The notes: generated by a model not told the origin, from the letters alone. DNA of 31,935 nt from Chrysochromulina tobinii (GCA_001275005.1 JWZX01002521.1:1-31935); one strand, 5' to 3'; shown: positions 1 through 10,496, counted from the stretch's first letter. Numbers and translations: made by a program.

Positions 1-135
1 GAGGGGGAGGATGGCGAGGAGGGGGAGGAGGGGGAGGAAGGCGAGGATGGCGAGGAGGAGGAGGAAAGCGAGGACGGGGAGGAGGAGAGCGAGGAGGGCG
101 AGGAGGGGGAGGAAAGCGAGGAAGGCGAGGAATCT
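1..135 (+). repeat. Purine-only GAG/GGG-type tandem repeat
   Basis: The first 135 or so bases of the top strand are almost entirely A and G, in imperfect 6- to 9-base units (gaggaggggg, gaggatggc). It probably encodes the acidic tail annotated over the same bases. A strand asymmetry this strong can form triplex or R-loop structures. Confidence 0.75.
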
Positions 136-153
136 GGTGAAGGCAATGAATAG
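1..153 (+). CDS. C-terminal end of an acidic Glu/Gly-repeat protein (partial)
   Basis: Frame 1 is open from the left edge to a TAG at 151-153. It reads as an almost pure run of Glu, Gly, Asp and Ser, with EEGEEGEE- and EESE-type units, ending in a short SGEGNE tail. The DNA is a purine-only tandem repeat (gag/ggg/gaa/ggc). The methionine-containing Arg/Lys-rich frame over the same bases is a by-product of this composition. Acidic tails of this kind occur on many nuclear and chaperone proteins, so no function can be assigned. The 5' part of the gene lies outside the window. The frame choice rests on the natural stop and on acidic tails being common in eukaryotes; the repeat could also be non-coding. 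Confidence 0.5.
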   Translation, partial: EGEDGEEGEEGEEGEDGEEEEESEDGEEESEEGEEGEESEEGEESGEGNE

Positions 154-578
154 ACAGTTACGCTCTGAGAGGCCGCGTAAAGTTCGACGGCGTTAGCCCG
201 TGCGCCGCGGCCGTGCCGCAGCCGCAGAGGGTGGCAGATCGCCGGTTCGCCGCGGATAGGCCGTGGCGGCGAGTAGGCGGCGAGTCGCGGCAAGGTAGCG
301 GCATGGGCACACTCACAGGGCCTGTCAGCCTCGAGCCTGTCTCGAAAGCCTGTCACACCGTCCAGCGTGCAGCGCGAGGCCTGTCCGTGTCCCTGTGCGA
401 GCCGCACTCCACCAGCAGCGCACCGCGCCGCCCGTGACGTCGCCAGGGTACAGCCGGGGTTTCTTTCTTCACACCTTCCCTTTCACATTCACACGCGCGA
501 ATCGCCGTCGGCTTCGCCTCCGTTTGTCTCGCTCTCTCCGGCCCGTGCCCCCTCCTATCATCCTCAAGACACCTTTTG
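154..578 (+). promoter_or_regulatory. Intergenic region, 3' flank of the acidic gene and promoter of the phosphoesterase gene
   Basis: This 425-base stretch has no convincing coding frame. Short overlapping frames exist on both strands but lack recognisable protein character. The last 100 bases before the ATG at 579 are rich in pyrimidines (for example ttctttcttcacaccttccc), as expected for a 5' untranslated leader. I see no TATA box or named motif. Confidence 0.4.
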
Positions 579-2369
579 ATGCTCAACTTTGTGGCACTGC
601 TCGCGCTCTCGCTCCCCGACGTGGAGGATCGTGGCTATGCACACATTCAGCGCCAGCTGCCAGGCTTGACATTTCGCGAGGCCCGCACGCTGTTGCGCGA
701 GGCTCGGCTGGCCGAGCGGCCCCCTGCGCCACAGTCAAAGATTGAGCACATGGTCGTCCTCTTTGTTGAAAACCGTGCGGCTGACCACATCTTTGGCTGC
801 ATGCTGGGCGACCGTCCCGACTTTGATGGCATTCCCACGCGTCCCGACGGAGGTCACTGGAAGCTCTTCCCGGCGGAGCCGGGAACGGGCTCAGGCCCAG
901 CTGCAAAGATGGTGAACGTATCGTGCGGGACGGCGGACCAGGTATGCCACGGAGCGCCAAACGAGTCGACCCGTATGTTCAGCGCGGCGCAGCTGCCGGT
1001 CAAGCACGCCATTTCCGAGAGCTTTGCGGTGTTCAACAAGATGTTCACCTCCGTGCCAGGCCCGTCGTGGCCCAACCATTTGTTTTCACAGTCGGCGACA
1101 TCGTGCGGCACGAGCAGCAACGTGATGTACAACACGTGCGGCGGCAAGACGGCCCAGTTCCCGCAGATGACGATCTTCGACTCGCTCGCACTCGCCAACG
1201 TCCCCTTCGGAATCTATGTCAACGACACCTGCGGGCCCAACACAACACTCTCCTGCGGCGATGTCACCCCGGGCTGGGGCACGAACACTGGCACGAACGC
1301 GTCGACTGGTTTGGATCCCGACGTGACGATGGCTGGCGTGGCTCGGCATAAGAGCCACTTCTTCTCACACACTCTACTCTACGAGCAGGCGGCCGCCGGC
1401 GCGCTCCCCGCGTTCTCGTGGATCTCGCCCGCGCACGAGGCGTCGGACCACCCCTGCTTCGACATGGCCAAAGGAGAACGAATGCTCAAGGACATTTACG
1501 AGGCGTTGCGCAACGGCCCAGGGTGGAACAAAACGCTCTTCGTGGTCACCTACGATGACTATGGCGGTTTTTATGACCATGTCGAGCGCCCCGCCGCGCC
1601 GCACGATGAGTCCCCCTGCAACGTGTGGAACGCTCAGCACAACGTCTCCAAGACGGGGCCCACCGACTGCCCCAACGCGTTCGATTTTCAGCAGCTCGGC
1701 CTGCGCTCGTCGACGATGCTCATCTCTCCGTGGATCAAGAAAGCATCGATCATCAACGAGCCGCTCAAGCGTGGTGATCGCGCCGACTGGCACGGCTCGT
1801 CGGAGCCACCACCGCAGTGGGACCACACGTCGATGCTCGCGACGGCGAAGAACCTGTTCGGATTGCCAGACTTTCTCACGAAGCGGGACGCGTGGGCAGG
1901 CTCATTCGACGAGCTACTCCTGGAGCAGCCTCGCGCACTGGATGACACCCCGCTCCACCTCCCACCTGCTCTCGCACCTGCCAAGCCGTGGGGCCCACCG
2001 CACTTGTGGGGCGAGGGCTGGGATGAAGAGGACGATGACGAGATTGACCTGATTGATGACGACGGCGACGACGGCGAAGACGATGACGGTACTGATGACG
2101 ATGACGAAGCGGCGGGTGAGATGGGCTTTCCCATCAAACGAGAGGGCCGTGGTGCGCCGCCGCACCACTGCAGCGCCAGCTTTGAAGAGATCGGCAAGGA
2201 GAAGTGCCAGGGCCCAAAGGCGGTGACGGCGAAGCAGCGCCTCCAGATAGCTCTCTACAGCGCACTGACGCAGACCCCGGCACCGGACATTGATGTGATG
2301 GACTACGAGAGTGCCGGCGCGTGGGCCAAAGCTCGTTGGCTTGAGTACATGGCCATGGATCTGGAGTAG
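579..2369 (+). CDS. Phosphoesterase, non-specific phospholipase C / AcpA-like family, with acidic insert
   Basis: The protein is 596 aa from the ATG at 579. Residues 1-13 (MLNFVALLALSLP) could be a short signal sequence. The family signature is clear: IEHMVVLFVENRAADHIFG (from about residue 55), SPAHEASDHPCFDMAKGE (from about 283), VTYDDYGGFYDHV (about 323-335) and WDHTSMLATAKNLFGLP. The family, as in plant NPCs and bacterial PC-PLC or acid phosphatase AcpA, hydrolyses phosphodiester or phosphomonoester bonds of phospholipids and other phosphate esters. Two signature positions differ from what I recall as usual: ENRSFDH is ENRAADH, and DEHGGFYDH is DDYGGFYDH, so substrate or metal use may have changed. 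A nearly pure Asp/Glu stretch at about residues 481-512 separates the catalytic core from a C-terminal segment. No introns are evident. Its 3' end faces that of the kinase gene. Confidence 0.88.
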   Translation: MLNFVALLALSLPDVEDRGYAHIQRQLPGLTFREARTLLREARLAERPPAPQSKIEHMVVLFVENRAADHIFGCMLGDRPDFDGIPTRPDGGHWKLFPAEPGTGSGPAAKMVNVSCGTADQVCHGAPNESTRMFSAAQLPVKHAISESFAVFNKMFTSVPGPSWPNHLFSQSATSCGTSSNVMYNTCGGKTAQFPQMTIFDSLALANVPFGIYVNDTCGPNTTLSCGDVTPGWGTNTGTNASTGLDPDVTMAGVARHKSHFFSHTLLYEQAAAGALPAFSWISPAHEASDHPCFDMAKGERMLKDIYEALRNGPGWNKTLFVVTYDDYGGFYDHVERPAAPHDESPCNVWNAQHNVSKTGPTDCPNAFDFQQLGLRSSTMLISPWIKKASIINEPLKRGDRADWHGSSEPPPQWDHTSMLATAKNLFGLPDFLTKRDAWAGSFDELLLEQPRALDDTPLHLPPALAPAKPWGPPHLWGEGWDEEDDDEIDLIDDDGDDGEDDDGTDDDDEAAGEMGFPIKREGRGAPPHHCSASFEEIGKEKCQGPKAVTAKQRLQIALYSALTQTPAPDIDVMDYESAGAWAKARWLEYMAMDLE

Positions 2370-2898
2370 CGCGCTCTAAGTTTTCGAGTACGGTTCCAGT
2401 CGTACGGAGCCACTCGCGCCCACTGCAGAACGCACCTCGTGATTTTGGCCGGCGCCGCGTGCTATGCGGTTGAGGTTTGATGAGGCAACGTGTCCAGATC
2501 ACAAGCAAGCGATAGCAAGCGGGTTTGAAGGGTTTCGGCAGAACGTGAACGACCGGTCCTCCCTCGCGTTGCGCGGAATGAAAGATGCGATGCAACGTTA
2601 CCGCCGCGACCCCACACCGTTCTTTTCGCGTGTCTTCGCGTGCAGTCGAGTAATAGTCCCGTACGTAACTTCTCCGCGCCGGTCTTGGGTCTGTGCGCGA
2701 CATGTGTATTGTGTTCACGAAACGCTGCCTCGGCGAATCCGGTGAAAAATAAGCGATTGTGGGAGCGGAACGAAGTGGGCCGGGCGCCCGGGGCGGCCGG
2801 GCACTTCGCTTCGGAGCGTCGGTGCGTCCGCGGATCGGCGGTCTCACGGCGGTCCGCGCGGTAAAACTCATACGGAGAAGACGCTAACACACCACACT
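2370..2898. other. Convergent intergenic region between phosphoesterase and LRR-kinase genes
   Basis: This 529-base stretch holds the 3' flanks of two convergent genes. Frames run through it on both strands but show no recognisable domain. A perfect 12-base palindrome, CCGGGCGCCCGG, lies at 2780-2791 in a very GC-rich patch. No polyadenylation signal of the AATAAA type was noticed; aaaataagc at about 2746 is the nearest on the top strand. Confidence 0.4.
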
Positions 2899-5800
2899 TT
2901 ACTTCGGCTCAGGCGCAGAAGAAAAGCTCGCGTTCCCAAAGCCCCCGGCCGAAAAGTCAGATGCAGGCGGGAATGCGGCTGTCGTCTTAAAAGACGCGCC
3001 AAAGCCGGATGCAGGCGGGAATGCGGCTGCCTCTGGAGGCGTCTCAAATGAAGCGCCAAAGCCAGATGCAGGCGGGAATGCGGCTGCCTCTGGAGGCGTC
3101 TCGAATGAAGCGCCAAAGCCAGATGCAGGCGGGAATGCGGCTGCCTCTCCGAATGGAGACGATTCTCCACATGTTGCTGAGGACGCCGGTGCGTTGGCCA
3201 CTGAGGCAGCTTCCGCAGGTTCTGCCGGCGTCATCTCCGCCGCCGCCGGCTCCGTTACCGTCGACTCCGCCAGTGCAGGCTCTGCTGCTGCCGGCGGCGG
3301 CTCCTCTGAATCCGCCTCAGGCGCGTCCACTCGAGCTCCTGCCTGCACTTCGGGCTGCCCTGCGGCAGATCCAGGCGCCACCTCGCCCGTCTCGTCGACG
3401 CGTACGCCCTCCTCAGCCGGCGTGGTGGCCCGCCCCCCAAACCACGGGTGCTCGAGCAGCTGCAGCGCCGAGGGGCGCTCCTTGCGATCCACCGTCATGC
3501 ACGCGCGCACAAACTCACGCGCCGGCGCCATTGCCGCTTCGCCCTCCATTTTCCTTGCCCCATCATCGCCTTGTCTCACCATTGCCTCGCTCTTCAGCCG
3601 ACGGAAGGAGAGGTCGACGTTGAGCGCGGCGGCAACCAGCGACTCCTCGGTGACCTCCTCGGGCAGGTCGAAGGGTAGGTCGGCGCACAGAAGCACGTGC
3701 GCCGTCACGCCCACGCTCCAAACGTCGCAACCAGCGTCGTAGGGCTCGCCCTCCTCCTCGCCCGCATCGCCCGCCTCGACCGCAATCCACGAGAGCACCT
3801 CGGGCGCCGCGTACTCGGGCGAGCCGGCGACACCCGTCAGCTCTATGGGGGCGTCACCGCCGCCCAGAAGTGCCGCGTACCCAAAGTCGATGAGCGTCAG
3901 GTGCGGCCGCTCCGTCTCCTCATCGCTCACCATGATGTTTTCGGGCTTCACGTCGCGGTGCACCACGCCGACCTCGGCGAGCGCCGTGAGCGCCGTGAGC
4001 AGCTGCTGCATCAGGTGGCGCACGAAGCTGGTCTCGAGCGCGCCGCGCTCCTCCAGCACCATAAACAGCTCGCGGCCTGGCACGCGGTCCATGGCGAGAT
4101 AGATGGCGTCGGGCGAGGCCACGACCTTGAGCAGCCGGACAATGTGCGGCGCATTGCCCGCGCGCTTCAGCGCCAGCACCTCCGCCTCGAGCATCTCAAT
4201 GCCCTCCTCATCCTCCTCGATCGCGCCCATGTCGAGCTCTTTGAGCGCGAGCACCTGCCCAGTCGCCTCATTCACGGCCGAATAGACCTTGGAGAAGCGG
4301 CCCTCGCCCAGCATGTCCTGCACGGCGTAAAGGGTCGAGATGTCGGCCGCCGACGCGTCACAGAGCTTCTTGAGGGATGCCGATAGTTGAACCTCATCTG
4401 CGGCCTCGGCGGCCGCTAGTTCGGCAGCCTCAGCCTCGGCCTGCGCAGCCTCGGCCTCAGCGGCCGCTAGCTCGGCAGCCTCAGCCTCGGCCTGCGCAGC
4501 CTCGGCCTCAGCGGCCGCTAGCTCGGCAGCCTCGGCCTCGGCCTGCGCAGCCTCGGCCTCAGCGGCCGCTAGCTCGGCAGCCTCAGCCTCCGCCTGCGCA
4601 GCCTCGGCCTCAGCGGCCGCGAGTTCGGCAGCCTCGGCCTCAGCCTTGGCAGCCTCGGCCTCAGCCTTGGCAGCCTCGGCCTCAGCGGCCGCTAGCTCGG
4701 CAGCCTCAGCCTCGGCCTTGGCAGCCTCGGCCTCAGCGGCCGCTAGCTCGGCAGCCTCGGCCTCGGCCTGCCCAGCCTCGGCCTCAGCAGCCGCTAGCTC
4801 GGCAGCCTCCGCCTCAGCCTGCTCAGCCTCGGCCTCAGCTGATTGCTCTTCAGCTGCTGGTTCCTCAGCGGCTGGCTCTTCAGCGACTGACTCATCAGCG
4901 ACTGGCTCTGCTGCGGCTGACTCACGTGCGGCTTCCTGTTCAGCCTGCACCGCTGGCACAGACACCTCAGCAGCAGGTTCCACTGACGGCGGAACCACCG
5001 GCTCCTCAGCAGCAAGGGACTCAGCCGAACGCTCCACTTCCACCGACTCTTCGGCCGCTGGCTCTGCCGACGCCGGCTCCTCAGACACTGGCTCCGGCGC
5101 AGCCGGTTCTGATGCCGCCGACTCTTCTGCCCAAGGTACCGCTGCCGCCGGCTCCGTCTCGAACGACGCGCCAAAGCCAGATGCAGGCGGGAATGCGGCT
5201 GCCTCTGGAGGCGTCTCGAATGAAGCGCCAAAGCCGGATGCAAGCGGGAATGCGGTTGTCGTCTCAAACGACGCGCCAAAGCCGGATGCAGGAGGGAATG
5301 CGGCTGCCGTCTCAAACGACGCGCCAAAGCCAGATGCAAGCGGGAATGCGGCTGCCTCTGGAGGCGTCTCGAATGAAGCGCCAAAGCCAGATGCAGGCGG
5401 GAATGCGGCTGTCGTCTCAAACAACGCGCCAAAGCCGGATGCAGGCGGGAATGCGGCTGCCTCTGGAGGCGTCTCGAATGAAGCGCCAAAGCCAGATGCA
5501 GGCGGGAATACGGCTGCCTCTCCGATTGGAGACGATTCTCCAAATGGTGCCGAGGACGCCGGTGCGTTGGCCACTGAGGCAGCTTCCGCAGGTTCTGCCG
5601 GCGTCATTTCCGCCTCCGCCGGCTCCGTTGCCGTCGACTCGTCGGGCTCATCGAAGGGGTCGTCGAGGAACGCTGAAGAGAAGGCTGAAGAGAATGCCTC
5701 GCCTGCTCCGCCACCAGACAACGGTGTCTCGTGGTCGAACGAAGTTGAACCAAAGGCAAAGGTCCCTAACGGACTTTGACCGGGTGTGACGGACAAGAAG

Positions 5801-8800
5801 TTGCCCTCCATGCCATCGCCACCATCCATGCCAAAGTCATCGTCGCCATCCATGGAAAATGCCGAGAATCCGGTTTTCAGCCTTGGCTTCGGAGGGTTGG
5901 GGGGCGTACTCGGCGCTGTCGTCTCTTGTGTCTCAGAGGCAAAGCTGACCTGATTAGGAGATTCATTGCCCAAACCATCGCTAGGAGCCCCATCGACAGC
6001 GTTCGTAGCTTCGGAACCAAACCCGCTGCTGAAAAAGGCAGGTGCAACGCTGAAGCTGCCACCGCTGCTGCCAAATGCAGGTGCATCGCTGAAGCCAGAG
6101 CCGCCCCCGAACCCGACAGCAGCCGCCTCAGTGACCACAGCAGCAGCCCCGTCGCCAAACCCGCTGCCGCTAAAGGCAGGTGCATCGCTGAAGCTTGCGC
6201 CAAAGCTGCCGGCGTCACCCGCTGGATCAAAGCTAGTAGAGAAGCGTTTGCTCAGCTGTGGAGACTCATTGTGCTCGCCGGCTCCAGACTTACTCGCAGC
6301 CTCGAAACTCGCACCAAAGCCAGCAATGACTTCTGCCTCAGCCTGTGCGGGCGAGCTAAAACTGGCCGCGAACCCAGCCGGCGTGTCGAAGCTCGCAACG
6401 AAGCCCGTCGTGGCGCTTGCTTCCGGCTGAGCCGGTGAGCTGAAGCTGGACTCAAACCCAGCGGGCGTGTCGAAGCTCGCACCGAAACCAGGTTTAGGGG
6501 CGCTTGCCTCTGGATGTGCGGGCGAGTTAAAGCTAGAATCGAACCCAGCCGGCGTGTCGAAGCCCGCACCGAAGCCCCCGGAACCGAAGGCGGCATCACC
6601 TGAAATTGGCGGCATCCCACCATCCACAGCTTGAGTCGGCGTGGCCATCGTGAAGAGGTCGGCGTCGATTGCGCCGGCGGCAACGCCCATTGCGGGAGCC
6701 GGCGCAGGGGCAGGAGCGGGGGGGTCGGGGGGCATCGTGAAGAGGTCGGCGTCGATCGCGCCGGCGGCGACGCCCATTGCGGGAGCCGGCGCCGACGCAG
6801 GATTGGAAACCTCGGGGGCGGGGGCGGGCGCCTGCGCGCCATTTACTACAGCGGCAGGCGAGCCAAAGTTGGTGAAGTCGTCCTCGTCGTCGACTCCTGA
6901 CTCACCAGCGGGCAGCTCATCGTTCGTGGTGGCCTGAGGAGACAGGGGTCTCGGTGGACGCATCTGCTCAGTCGACGTCGATTCAGCTACGGCGCTGCTA
7001 TTGCTGCCGTCACCATAGGCGACGCCGAAGCCATTGGATGCAGAAAAATTCGCTTCCCCCAAGCCGCCGCTAAAGCCCTGGGCGTCAGCAAAGCTGGTGC
7101 CAAAGCCTTGGCTCGTGTCGAAGCTACCGTTGCCGCCGCCGCTGCTGAAGCCGCCGCTGAAGACGGGTACATTGCCGTCCATAAAGCTAGAGCTGCCGGC
7201 TGTCGGAGTGGCGCCCAAGTCATTGCCACCGAAGCTGGTGCCAAAGCCATTGCCGTCGAAGCTTGATGTGAACGCGATGCTGGTGCCAAAGCCATTGCCG
7301 TCGAAGCTTGGTGTGAATGAGCTACCGCCACTGGCACCGAATCCAAAAGACGTCATGCCCATCGCGGGGGATCCGAAGCCTGAGACGTCCATGCCCATCA
7401 AATCGCCCATCAGATCGGGCGGTGGCGGGGGCGGTGGCGGGGGCGTCGCAAGTATCCCGGGCGCTGTCCCTGGCGCAGCTGGTGCGAAGTCAAAGTCCAG
7501 ACCCCCGAACGGGTCGGCGAGCGCGGCCTCGAAGGCGGGGTCATGGACGCCTTCGGCCTCGTCCTCGTCCACGCCATCTCGAGGCGTCGGCGAGTTGCCG
7601 TACTCGCTGAGCGGAGTTGGAGGAGGTTCCCAACTCTGCTGCATGCCAGCCCCTGCCGGCGACCCTGGTGCGGCCTGGTGCAACAGCTCTGCCCAGTTGG
7701 GCCACTTCATCACATACGGCACGCCGTCGATCGGGCGCGGATGGCGCATGCGCGGGTATAGCCGCCGGCGTGCGCGGCCGACGGCGACCGCCTGCTGAAT
7801 CTGGACGGTCGCGCTCTGGACGCGCTTGGCGGCGCTCTCCCACGGGCGCTTGAGCTTCTCAACCTCATGCGTGAGTGCGAAGTGAGCGTCCTCATGCGTC
7901 ACGACGAGTACCTCGGTTGGGTGAGTCTCGGCCGCGCCCATCAGGCCAGCGAGCTGCTCGAGACCAGTCGCCGTCAGCAGGTTCTCGTGCAGCAGCAGAC
8001 ACGCGGGAGCTTTCGGCCCCGCCAGCAGCGCCGGAAGTGCTTCGAGCAGCCCGTCGCCCGCGTGGTGGCCCGAGACGTCGAGCACCTGATGAGGGAGGCC
8101 ATCAGAGGTCGTTAGAGGCCATTAGAGGCTATTAGAGGCCATCAGGGGCCATCGGGGGCCATTAGAGGCCAGCAGAGGTCATTGGAGCACCTGGATAGGC
8201 GCGACACACGACGCGATGCAGCCGAGCACCGAGGCGAGCTCGAGCTTTAGTCGAAGCGCGGGGCTACCGGCGAGCAGGAGCGTGTGCAGCCTTGGTGCGG
8301 CGCCCAACACAGTGGCCAGCCCAGCGATCAGCTTCTGCCTATCGCCCGAGCGCGGCGCCGCGTTCCTCCCGAGCCCGAGGCACGTGAGCTGCGGCGCGCT
8401 CTTGGTCAGCGCCTCACAAACTACAACGCTGAGGGCCGTGTCGTCGCCTTTCGCGGCAGTGGCGCCGTGGCACGCATCGATGTAGAGGCCGGAGAGCTTG
8501 GTGCAGTGGGGTAGCGCTGTGCTGAGCAGCTGGCCCCCTAAGGCGCCGAACGGGTTGGACGAAGCATCGAGGGTGAGCGCGTTCAGTCCGCGGTTGAGCT
8601 GCGCCGCCTGGAGGAGCGCCACGAGTGACTCGGGCGCGAGCGTGCAGCGCGCGAGCGAGAGCTCCACGAGCTGCACAGCCGTACGGGAGGAACGAGGGGA
8701 CGAGCAGCACGCGCGCGCGTGAGTGTGAGGACTGGAGGGAGTGACCACGCGACAAGTCACGCGACAAGCCTGGTCAGCTCGCAGGCGCAGTGTCGCGCGG

Positions 8801-10224
8801 CAACGCGCACTCGCATTCGCACTCGCACGCGTGCGTGCGCGCATCGGCGGGCGCACCGCCGTGCAGCCGCCTAGGAAGTGGAAGAGCGCCGCAAGGTCCG
8901 CGCGGCTCAGTTTGTTGCCGGACAGGTCCAGAATGCGAAGGGTGGCGCCGGCAGTTCCCTTCTGAAGCGTCTCTACGACGAGCTTGGCCGCGACACCAGT
9001 CGAACGCAGATCGAGCTCCTCGAGCTTCGCGGCGCGCTGGAGCATCTGGGCAAGTAAGGGCGTGCCGCGAGGCCCGATCTCATTGTCGGCGAGCCGGAGG
9101 ATTTCGAGCGCCGAGCTCGCGTGCATCACACCTTGGGGTGATCGCCGGCCTTCGCACAGCGCCGCGATCAGCGGCTGCATTCCCCTGCTGCTCGCCTTGG
9201 CGTCGCTGATGTCGAGAAGACGTAGCCCTTGCCTAAGGGCCTGCACGAGCTGGCTGATGGCAGTGACACCGCCGTCGCGCAGCTCATTGCCGCTCAGGTC
9301 GAGGTCGGTCAGTGGGAGCGTGCGCGCGGCGGCGCCTTCGGAGAGCGCATCGACGAAACTCTTTGCGGCGAGGCGGGCACGCACGTCCGAAGGCGCCGCC
9401 GTGAGGACGCCCGAGAGATGGACGACCGTTAAGGATTTCGAAGTGCGTGCGCACTCGCTGAGCGCACTGATCGCCTCGCCGATGGGCGCATCCAGCAGCC
9501 GAACGCCCGCAAACATGGACGTGTGCCGCAGCGCCACCGCCGCCGCCGCGAAGTCGGCGGCAGTGAGCTCGGCAATGAAGGTGAGGTCGAGGATGCGGTC
9601 GCGGCGGGCGGGCCGCGAAATGAGCTGCGCCATGAAGGCAGCGAGACGCTCGCGACGCGCCTTGGCATCGCTCGGCGAAGGCGCCGCACCGCTACGGCCG
9701 CTCGCCGGGTCGACTGAATACGAGTGCACGGCGAGCCAAGTGCGCGAGAAGCCCATGTCGATCACCTTGTCGTCCATGTCGAAGCCGATCGACTTCCACT
9801 CCCGGGGCAGCGAGAGCGCGAGGGGCGGTACGTCGAGGCAGAGGGTGATCGACCCATATGCGTGCAGCGTCGCGTGAGCCGCGTCCTGTAGCCGCGGCGA
9901 TTTGATCTGGACTGTGGCACCCTCACCGAAGCCCCACGCGCCCATGTCACCCTGGCATGTCATGCCGCGCAATTCGAGCAGGTGGAGGTCTTTGAAGGCG
10001 ACTCCGAGGCCGAGCGGCTTCCAGCGCACGAGCACAAGCCGGTAGCGGCTCACCAACACCAGGCGGTCGGTGCCAGAGGCAAGTTTCGTACCTGAGCACG
10101 CGAACAGGGCCTCATCGCCGCGCTCGGTGAGGTATGAGAGAGCCTGCTGCGCCTTCTCGACCGTGCAGCCGGCTGCCGTGGCGATCGAGTGCGCGCCGAG
10201 GGCTTTGAACTCTCTGCGGGGCAT
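2899..10224 (-). CDS. CARMIL-like PH/LRR protein fused to FG-repeat region and CAMK-type Ser/Thr kinase
   Basis: Predicted exons on the minus strand are 10224-8857, 8670-8191 and 8085-2899, giving about 2344 aa. The N-terminus has a PH-like segment (DRLVLVSRYRLVLVRW, then LHLLELRGM) followed by leucine-rich repeats such as LTDLDLSGNELRDGGV and LRILDLSGNKL, an order resembling CARMIL actin regulators. Next come a basic helix, a poly-Pro run with DPFGG, and roughly 750 residues rich in GFGASF/FG units. A 17-residue Glu/Ala repeat (about 1690-1850) precedes a complete kinase domain (about 1866-2166). Its motifs are GEGRFSKV, ALKELDM, HRDVKPEN, LIDFGYA and YAAPEVL, so all catalytic elements are present. 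A second short FG block ends the protein. The ATG at 10224 is the first in frame; an upstream TTG-initiated extension was ignored. The product probably signals at membrane or actin sites (inference). Both introns could be mis-set, but the frame joins at 8190/8085 are exact. Confidence 0.75.
2940..3268 (-). repeat. C-terminal FG-coding repeat block, near-copy of the block at 5160-5641
   Basis: Units of about 57 bases (cgccaaagccagatgcaggcgggaatgcggct...) encode GFGASFETPPEAAAFPPAS. The block and its flank match the larger FG block on the other side of the kinase domain. Bases 3161-3268 align without gaps to 5534-5641 with about seven differences by eye. Confidence 0.85.
4390..4850 (-). repeat. 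51-base tandem repeat encoding a Glu/Ala helix
   Basis: About nine imperfect copies of a 51-base unit (gccgctagctcggcagcctc...) encode a 17-residue AEAEAAQAEAEAAELAA pattern on the minus strand, just before the kinase domain. The composition predicts a long helix. It lacks basic residues, so it is not a classic single alpha helix of the E/K type. Confidence 0.85.
5160..5641 (-). repeat. Main FG-coding tandem repeat block
   Basis: About eight units of 39-57 bases encode alternating GFGASFET and (PPEA)AAFPPAS motifs. This is the distal end of a longer FG-rich low-complexity region that continues to about 7330. FG dipeptides are regularly spaced, as in phase-separating or nucleoporin-like disordered regions (comparison only). 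Confidence 0.85.
8086..8190 (-). other. Decamer-repeat intron of the LRR-kinase gene (105 nt, phase 0)
   Basis: Read on the minus strand, the intron starts GTGCTCCAATGACC and ends CCTCATCAG. It joins exon codons ...Pro-Ile-Gln to Val-Leu-Asp-Val, which restores a leucine-rich repeat. Without splicing the frame ends at a TGA (8179). Inside are about eight units in strict 10-base register (TGGCCTCTAA / TGGCCCCTGA). The 9 bases CAGGTGCTC occur at both splice junctions. Confidence 0.85.
8671..8856 (-). other. Probable in-frame intron of the LRR-kinase gene (186 nt, phase 0)
   Basis: Minus strand GTGCGCCCGC...GGCTGTGCAG. The stretch is a multiple of three and free of stops. Its translation (Arg/Ala/Thr/His-rich) breaks the leucine-rich repeat register, whereas removing it joins FHFLGGCTA to LVELSLARC. 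It carries imperfect GCGAGTGCGAATGC repeats. It could also be a retained segment, since both isoforms keep the frame. Confidence 0.65.
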
Positions 10225-10496
10225 CCAATAAGGCGTCGGAGAACTTCGGTCTGTGTGTTGGACTCCTTGTCGGCGGCGGCGATTTACTTCGCGCGGGTGA
10301 TGCGCCAAACTTGGTCGTCTTTGCGAAAGAAGATGCGAGCCGCGCCTTAGTGAGCGCCCCCACTAAAAAGGGTGCCGTTCGGACGCAAGTTCGGCCACGT
10401 GACAGCGATCAAGTTGACGAAACAAATCCCCGGACTTCCGCCACAAAGTGATGCGGCGCGGGTTCTAAAAGTTGACGTTGTCTGCAGCTATCTGCC
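10225..10496. promoter_or_regulatory. Divergent intergenic region between LRR-kinase and GT4-like genes
   Basis: This 272-base gap separates two start codons on opposite strands, so it must hold both promoters and 5' leaders. No TATA box or named element is evident. Part of it reads open on the minus strand upstream of the chosen ATG, but only from TTG or GTG. Confidence 0.5.

Noticed and set aside
4377-5789. Long plus-strand frames opposite the kinase gene
   Set aside because: They are antisense to FG- and Glu/Ala-coding repeats, and their Pro/Gln/Arg or Ala/Ser monotony mirrors those repeats. The minus strand has the complete kinase motifs.
8984-9877. A 297-codon plus-strand frame opposite the LRR exon
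   Set aside because: It is a Ser/Arg/Ala-rich mirror of the leucine-rich repeats, with no domain of its own.
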